From Clostridia bacterium (lineage in GTDB: Bacteria; Bacillota; Clostridia; Peptostreptococcales; Anaerovoracaceae): a stretch of DNA of 64,000 nt. A program made the translations under genes and the position numbers. The stretch is from NCBI GenBank assembly GCA_910575405.1, contig CAJTER010000006.1:1-64000 (forward strand). Direction: 5' to 3'. Numbering within the stretch: the first letter of the stretch is position 1; each line of letters opens with the position of its first letter. The notes under the pieces were generated by a model that searched no databases, had not been told where the DNA came from, and saw only the letters and a program-made list of their open reading frames with translations. Shown here in pieces: positions 61,001-64,000 of this stretch.

Positions 61001-62314
61001 TTACTTATTTTTTGCCTGAGCAAAAATTTCTGCCATCATTTTTTTATCCTGCTGAGCCTTGTACGGTGAATCCATCTCCACGATTCCGTATTCAAAACCA
61101 GCTTCATCCATAATCTGCAGATATGGGATCGGATCAAAGTATTCCGGACCATAAACGCCGGCATCTTTCCAAATACCTCTTCCAATCAGCTCAATTCCTA
61201 CTGCTGCGCCAAATCCAGTCTGGGCAACGACTGCCTGCATATTCCAGGTCTTCATGGATTCCTGATTGTCGAAAGGCTGGTACATGAAGATTTCACGTTC
61301 TTTCCCATCCTTGATGCCCTTGCAGTGGATGCCTACGCACATTTTACCGATCATTTCATCGCCGATATCTTTTGGCTGCGGAGCGCAGGCTGCTACAATA
61401 TCTCTTGGAACAACTTTGACACCGTTTACTTCAACAGGCTCCAGGCTTCTGAGTCCCAGAGACGTAATGACTTTCAGCGCCTGTACCAGATTGTCGTCCA
61501 GGGCAATCTTGAAGGTACATTTTTCCAGTCCGTATTTTTCCAGGAATCTCGGCATTAAAACCGTTTCCTCGTGCTCAATTTTAAGCAGCGTATTCATGCC
61601 TACTCCGGCAGGCATTTCGAAGGTTTCTTCTCCTGCAAAAGGAACATCTGTAATAAAGCCCTTTTCCTTATCCCACTCTACATTTGGATTCACGCACTCA
61701 TCAAGAACCGTCCATACATTGAAACCAAAGGTAATATCATCTTCGCCTGCACTTGGGATCTCAAGGTTTCCTCCATCTTTAACGTGGATTTCCTTCAGTT
61801 CGTCAAAAAGATATTCTGCTGCGAATTTCGCGAAAACGTCTACAACGCCCGGGTCAATGCCCAGACAAATGCAGGCCATGTTTCCTTTTTCCTTCCACTG
61901 TTCATGCCGGTCAAAATTGTATTTTGCCATAGGCTCTGAAAAACTGGTTTCCAGTGTGCCGTATACAGGTGGATCGTAAGGAACAGACCAGGTTCCCATG
62001 CTCACATAATCAGCACCTGCTTCATATGCAGCATCAAAGATATTGTTGGATACAAACGGTGCAGCAGCATCCATTACAAAGTTGCAGTCCTGCTTTTTAA
62101 TAATATCAACCAGTTCATCCTTATTTTTCGCATTAAGCTGCTGAGGTGTAAAGCGCTTATCTCCCTTTAGGTGATCGCAGACTTCTTTTGCCCGCTCAAA
62201 ATCATAATCTCCTACTACAACTTTTTCCAGCCATTTTCCTTCCGGATCTCTTACCTGTAAAATACGAAGTATGGATTCTCCTACAGCTCCAGCTCCTACC
62301 AGTAACATTTTCAT
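61001..62314 (-). CDS. Saccharopine dehydrogenase-family enzyme
   Basis: The 437-residue protein has an N-terminal Rossmann domain (MLLVGAGAVGESILRIL), a central catalytic part (GIDPGVVDVFAKFAAEYLFD) and family end. Members of this group are saccharopine dehydrogenases or carboxynorspermidine synthases, which join an amino acid or polyamine to a keto compound by reduction with NAD(P)H. The exact reaction cannot be read from sequence. The start at 62314 follows AAGGAGGAAGATTATT; the open frame further upstream runs through the riboswitch and is not coding. It forms an operon with the APC permease. Confidence 0.85.
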   Translation of the reverse strand: MKMLLVGAGAVGESILRILQVRDPEGKWLEKVVVGDYDFERAKEVCDHLKGDKRFTPQQLNAKNKDELVDIIKKQDCNFVMDAAAPFVSNNIFDAAYEAGADYVSMGTWSVPYDPPVYGTLETSFSEPMAKYNFDRHEQWKEKGNMACICLGIDPGVVDVFAKFAAEYLFDELKEIHVKDGGNLEIPSAGEDDITFGFNVWTVLDECVNPNVEWDKEKGFITDVPFAGEETFEMPAGVGMNTLLKIEHEETVLMPRFLEKYGLEKCTFKIALDDNLVQALKVITSLGLRSLEPVEVNGVKVVPRDIVAACAPQPKDIGDEMIGKMCVGIHCKGIKDGKEREIFMYQPFDNQESMKTWNMQAVVAQTGFGAAVGIELIGRGIWKDAGVYGPEYFDPIPYLQIMDEAGFEYGIVEMDSPYKAQQDKKMMAEIFAQAKNK

Positions 62315-62490
62315 AATAATCTTCCTCCTTGCTTTTGGGCAGTTCTTCCCAAAACTCTTACTCAGCAGTCGGTGCTGAATACATAATGCTGCCTGTCGTT
62401 TCTTTTTTCTCCATATGCCTAGCCATGTAATCTTATGTAGTAAAGCTACAAAAAAAGAAACATACATCCACCAAACGGTGCAGCATATTT

Positions 62491-62672
62491 CTCTGTCCTT
62501 TTGCCAGTTGGTTATCTCCTCGTAGGCGTCACAATTAAGTGCTCTCTCCAAAGTCTCGTCCGATAACCTTCCTTTTGCCTGTCAGTTTCCGCAAAAATAA
62601 CTGCCACTATTCTGCATTGCTTCTTCGGCCCCCTAATTCAATAGGGTGTCTAAGGCTATCTTCATCCGAAGT
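62491..62672 (-). promoter_or_regulatory. Tandem glycine-type riboswitch
   Basis: On the minus strand two aptamer-like units follow one another. Unit 1 (about 62567-62672) has GGCCGAAGAAGCAAT and ACTGACAGGCAAAAGGA; unit 2 (about 62491-62561) has CTTTGGAGAGAGC, ACGCCTACGAGGAG and CTGGCAAAAGGACAGAG. These are the conserved blocks of the glycine riboswitch, which binds glycine cooperatively and controls transcription end. A hairpin around CACC-GTTT-GGTG followed by TTTCTTTTTTTG lies downstream (62453-62480) as the expression platform. Some positions differ from consensus, so the ligand should be tested. Confidence 0.75.
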
Positions 62673-62695
62673 ATTCAGTTTCATTATGTAGTTTT

Positions 62696-62724
62696 ATTTT
62701 AACATATGTTTTCAGAATATTCAA
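62696..62724 (-). promoter_or_regulatory. Promoter of the riboswitch operon
   Basis: On the minus strand TTGAAT (62719-62724) and TAAAAT (62696-62701) are 17 bases apart, about 20 bases before the first aptamer. The rest of the gap to the esterase gene (62725-62932) holds no gene that I can support. Confidence 0.65.
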
Positions 62725-62932
62725 GTCGTTTTTGAAAATTTAAAAAAGTTATAATATTAACAAATTAGTGCAGGTGCTGCTGTGCTTTCAAAGTTCCAAA
62801 AAGGGAAGTCCCGTATTTGCCTTGATTCCCAGACCTGCAGGCTCTATAATAAAGGGAAGCTTCGTGTGCGGATCACCTGATAATTGGATCACTACGCGGG
62901 TTTCGTATTCACATTCTAACAGGAGGAAACTT

Positions 62933-63508
62933 ATGAGAAGTCTTTGTCTTGGCGACAGCCTTACCTATGGCTATGGGGTAAAGCCCGATGAAAACTGGGT
63001 GTTTCTACTCAATACGCCCTGTAGTACTTTTATCAATAAGGGAATTAACGGAGATACTACGGGAGGCATGCTGGCCCGCTTCTGCAGCGATGCAGTCCAG
63101 GAAAAGCCAAATTATCTGTTTTTGGCGGGAGGCATAAACGATCTGATAGCCGGTCTTTCCGAGACCATTCCGCAGGCTAATTATTATGCTATGATCCATC
63201 AGGCCTTTCACCATAACATGATACCCGTAGTCTGTACCTGCCTTCCCCTTATTCCTGAGGAGGCCCGGGGGAAATGGCCGGAATTTACAAGCTTTGAGCT
63301 TGTCTGTGAGCGCTATAAAGCTCTGCGGGAGTGGCTTCTTAATTTTTGCATGGCTTACGATCTGCTGCATGTGGATTTTTATGGTGAATTTGAAAAAGTC
63401 CTCTCCCAAAACCCGGGAAAGAACTTTTATCTGGATGGAGTCCATCCTACGGCGGAAGGACATCAAATTATGGCGGACATTGTTTTATCTGCCCTGCAGG
63501 GGTTTTAA
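62933..63508 (+). CDS. GDSL/SGNH-type esterase
   Basis: The 191-residue hydrolase shows the four SGNH blocks: nucleophile Ser in GDSLTYGYG, Gly near NGDTTGGM, Asn in GGINDL and the Asp/His pair in LDGVHPTAEGH. It acts on esters, probably in the cytoplasm as no signal peptide is present; substrate is unknown. The ATG at 62933 follows AGGAGGAAACTT. It stands alone with a strong terminator overlapping its end. Confidence 0.9.
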   Translation: MRSLCLGDSLTYGYGVKPDENWVFLLNTPCSTFINKGINGDTTGGMLARFCSDAVQEKPNYLFLAGGINDLIAGLSETIPQANYYAMIHQAFHHNMIPVVCTCLPLIPEEARGKWPEFTSFELVCERYKALREWLLNFCMAYDLLHVDFYGEFEKVLSQNPGKNFYLDGVHPTAEGHQIMADIVLSALQGF

Positions 63509-63523
63509 ACTGCAGGGTTTTTT
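63492..63523 (+). terminator. Terminator overlapping the esterase stop
   Basis: CCCTGCAG (63492-63499) and CTGCAGGG (63510-63517) are followed by six T; the left arm lies in the last codons of the gene. Confidence 0.9.
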
Positions 63524-63554
63524 GTTGTTCATTTCGCCTGTGAGATCGTCTCTC

Positions 63555-64000
63555 CTATTCGGATATTGGCAAAAATTCATTTTCACTGAAGAGATAAAGA
63601 TACGCTTCTGTTACCGGCTTTTTTCGGATTACTTCCAGCGCCTCTTTATAGACCTGAATCTGCCCTGCATACGTTTCCTCCAGTCTCTTCAGAGAAACTT
63701 CCCTATTTTTAGGATTGATATAACTATTTTTGTAATCAATTAAAATCAAATGGCCTTCCTCTTCAAAATAGCAGTCAATGATTCCCTGTACCATAATCTG
63801 GGTTCCCTCCAGCTCTCTTTGCAAGTTGAATTCCGTTTCTTTATACACATGCTCCGCACATGCTATCCTGCAGCCAATATCACTTTTAAAAAAAGCTACT
63901 ATCTTTTCGCATTCCACAGCCTCGGCTTCTTCTGAAAGAAGCAGCTCCTGCTGCTGCATCCGCAAAACCTCCTCTTGTACGTATGCTTCACCACGGCCCG
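63555..64000 (-). CDS. addA: 3' end of addA (helicase-nuclease subunit A), partial
   Basis: The frame is open to the right edge, so the gene is cut by the window. The visible C-terminus (about 148 residues) contains the RecB-like nuclease domain: QGIIDCYFEE followed by LILIDYKNSY, the D-x-K catalytic motif, then QIQVYKEALEV and the family end. AddAB processes double-strand breaks and degrades foreign DNA until Chi sites. Assignment to AddA rather than AddB rests on the end pattern; addB would be expected further right. Confidence 0.8.
   Translation of the reverse strand, partial: GRGEAYVQEEVLRMQQQELLLSEEAEAVECEKIVAFFKSDIGCRIACAEHVYKETEFNLQRELEGTQIMVQGIIDCYFEEEGHLILIDYKNSYINPKNREVSLKRLEETYAGQIQVYKEALEVIRKKPVTEAYLYLFSENEFLPISE

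Noticed and set aside
61266-61979. 237-codon plus-strand frame
   Set aside because: It is antisense to the saccharopine-dehydrogenase-like gene and rich in Ser/Pro as expected for a shadow frame.
62315-62551. N-terminal extension of the saccharopine-dehydrogenase-like frame
   Set aside because: The extension runs through the second riboswitch aptamer, and the AAGGAGG site marks the start at 62314.
62491-62672. Lysine riboswitch upstream of the saccharopine-dehydrogenase-like gene
   Set aside because: A lysine link would be attractive, but the doubled GGCAAAAGGA blocks and the CCGAAGAAGCAAT segment fit the glycine type, and the lysine core is not seen.

Overview
The window reads as chromosome of a spore-forming, anaerobic low-to-mid-GC Firmicute of the class Clostridia. 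Evidence: the cotJABC spore-coat set, yqfC/yqfD next to phoH, one-chain glycyl-tRNA synthetase beside pyruvate phosphate dikinase, an IspH-ribosomal protein S1 fusion, Lsa-type ABC-F, a BceRSAB-type module, sodium-coupled amino-acid transporters, and strong AGGAGG ribosome sites with many TTG/GTG starts. The family cannot be fixed from sequence alone; Lachnospiraceae- or Anaerovoracaceae-like relatives fit. No rRNA, tRNA, CRISPR array or IS transposase was found.

Region 1 (1-5.95 kb) is the right end of an integrated phage-like element: a leftward train of very small genes, a divergent cI-like repressor with three operator repeats, an Ltp-type superinfection-exclusion-like membrane protein, a secreted Big2 repeat protein, a Uma2 nuclease-fold protein and a tyrosine integrase. 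Region 2 (6-14 kb) holds small regulated units: MarR/flavodoxin, a methyltransferase, a MerR regulator, an Lsa-type ABC-F gene with a six-codon leader peptide and attenuator, an MBL hydrolase, a YitT membrane protein and proC. Region 3 (14.1-23.9 kb) is a housekeeping and sporulation run on the minus strand: yqfC-yqfD-phoH-ybeY-cdd-era-recO-DUF4342-glyS-ppdK.

Region 4 (24-36.4 kb) holds a PHP phosphatase, a broken AlbA-domain gene, citrate synthase, YjbQ, SstT, a methyltransferase, an NhaC antiporter, DUF2207/LemA, ung and a 51-residue protein. Region 5 (36.4-46.3 kb) has a complete Bce-type peptide-sensing and detoxification module, a Fic protein, cotJABC, a small scarred accessory patch (HTH fragment, amber-interrupted XRE gene, second Uma2 copy and a cotJ relic between 31-bp direct repeats) and lrgAB. 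Region 6 (46.4-64 kb) holds a large secreted Big2 protein, an SNF transporter, a shikimate kinase-like gene, ispH-rpsA, rarA, a SPOR protein, a hybrid histidine kinase overlapping a solute-binding lipoprotein, an APC permease with a saccharopine-dehydrogenase-like enzyme behind a tandem glycine-type riboswitch, a GDSL esterase and the 3' end of addA.

The observations most worth follow-up are the tandem glycine riboswitch in front of the saccharopine-dehydrogenase-like gene and permease, the kinase/solute-binding-protein pair without ABC partners, the cotJ duplication scar around the XRE-Uma2 patch, the ABC-F leader peptide, and the anti-phage-looking cargo beside the integrase.
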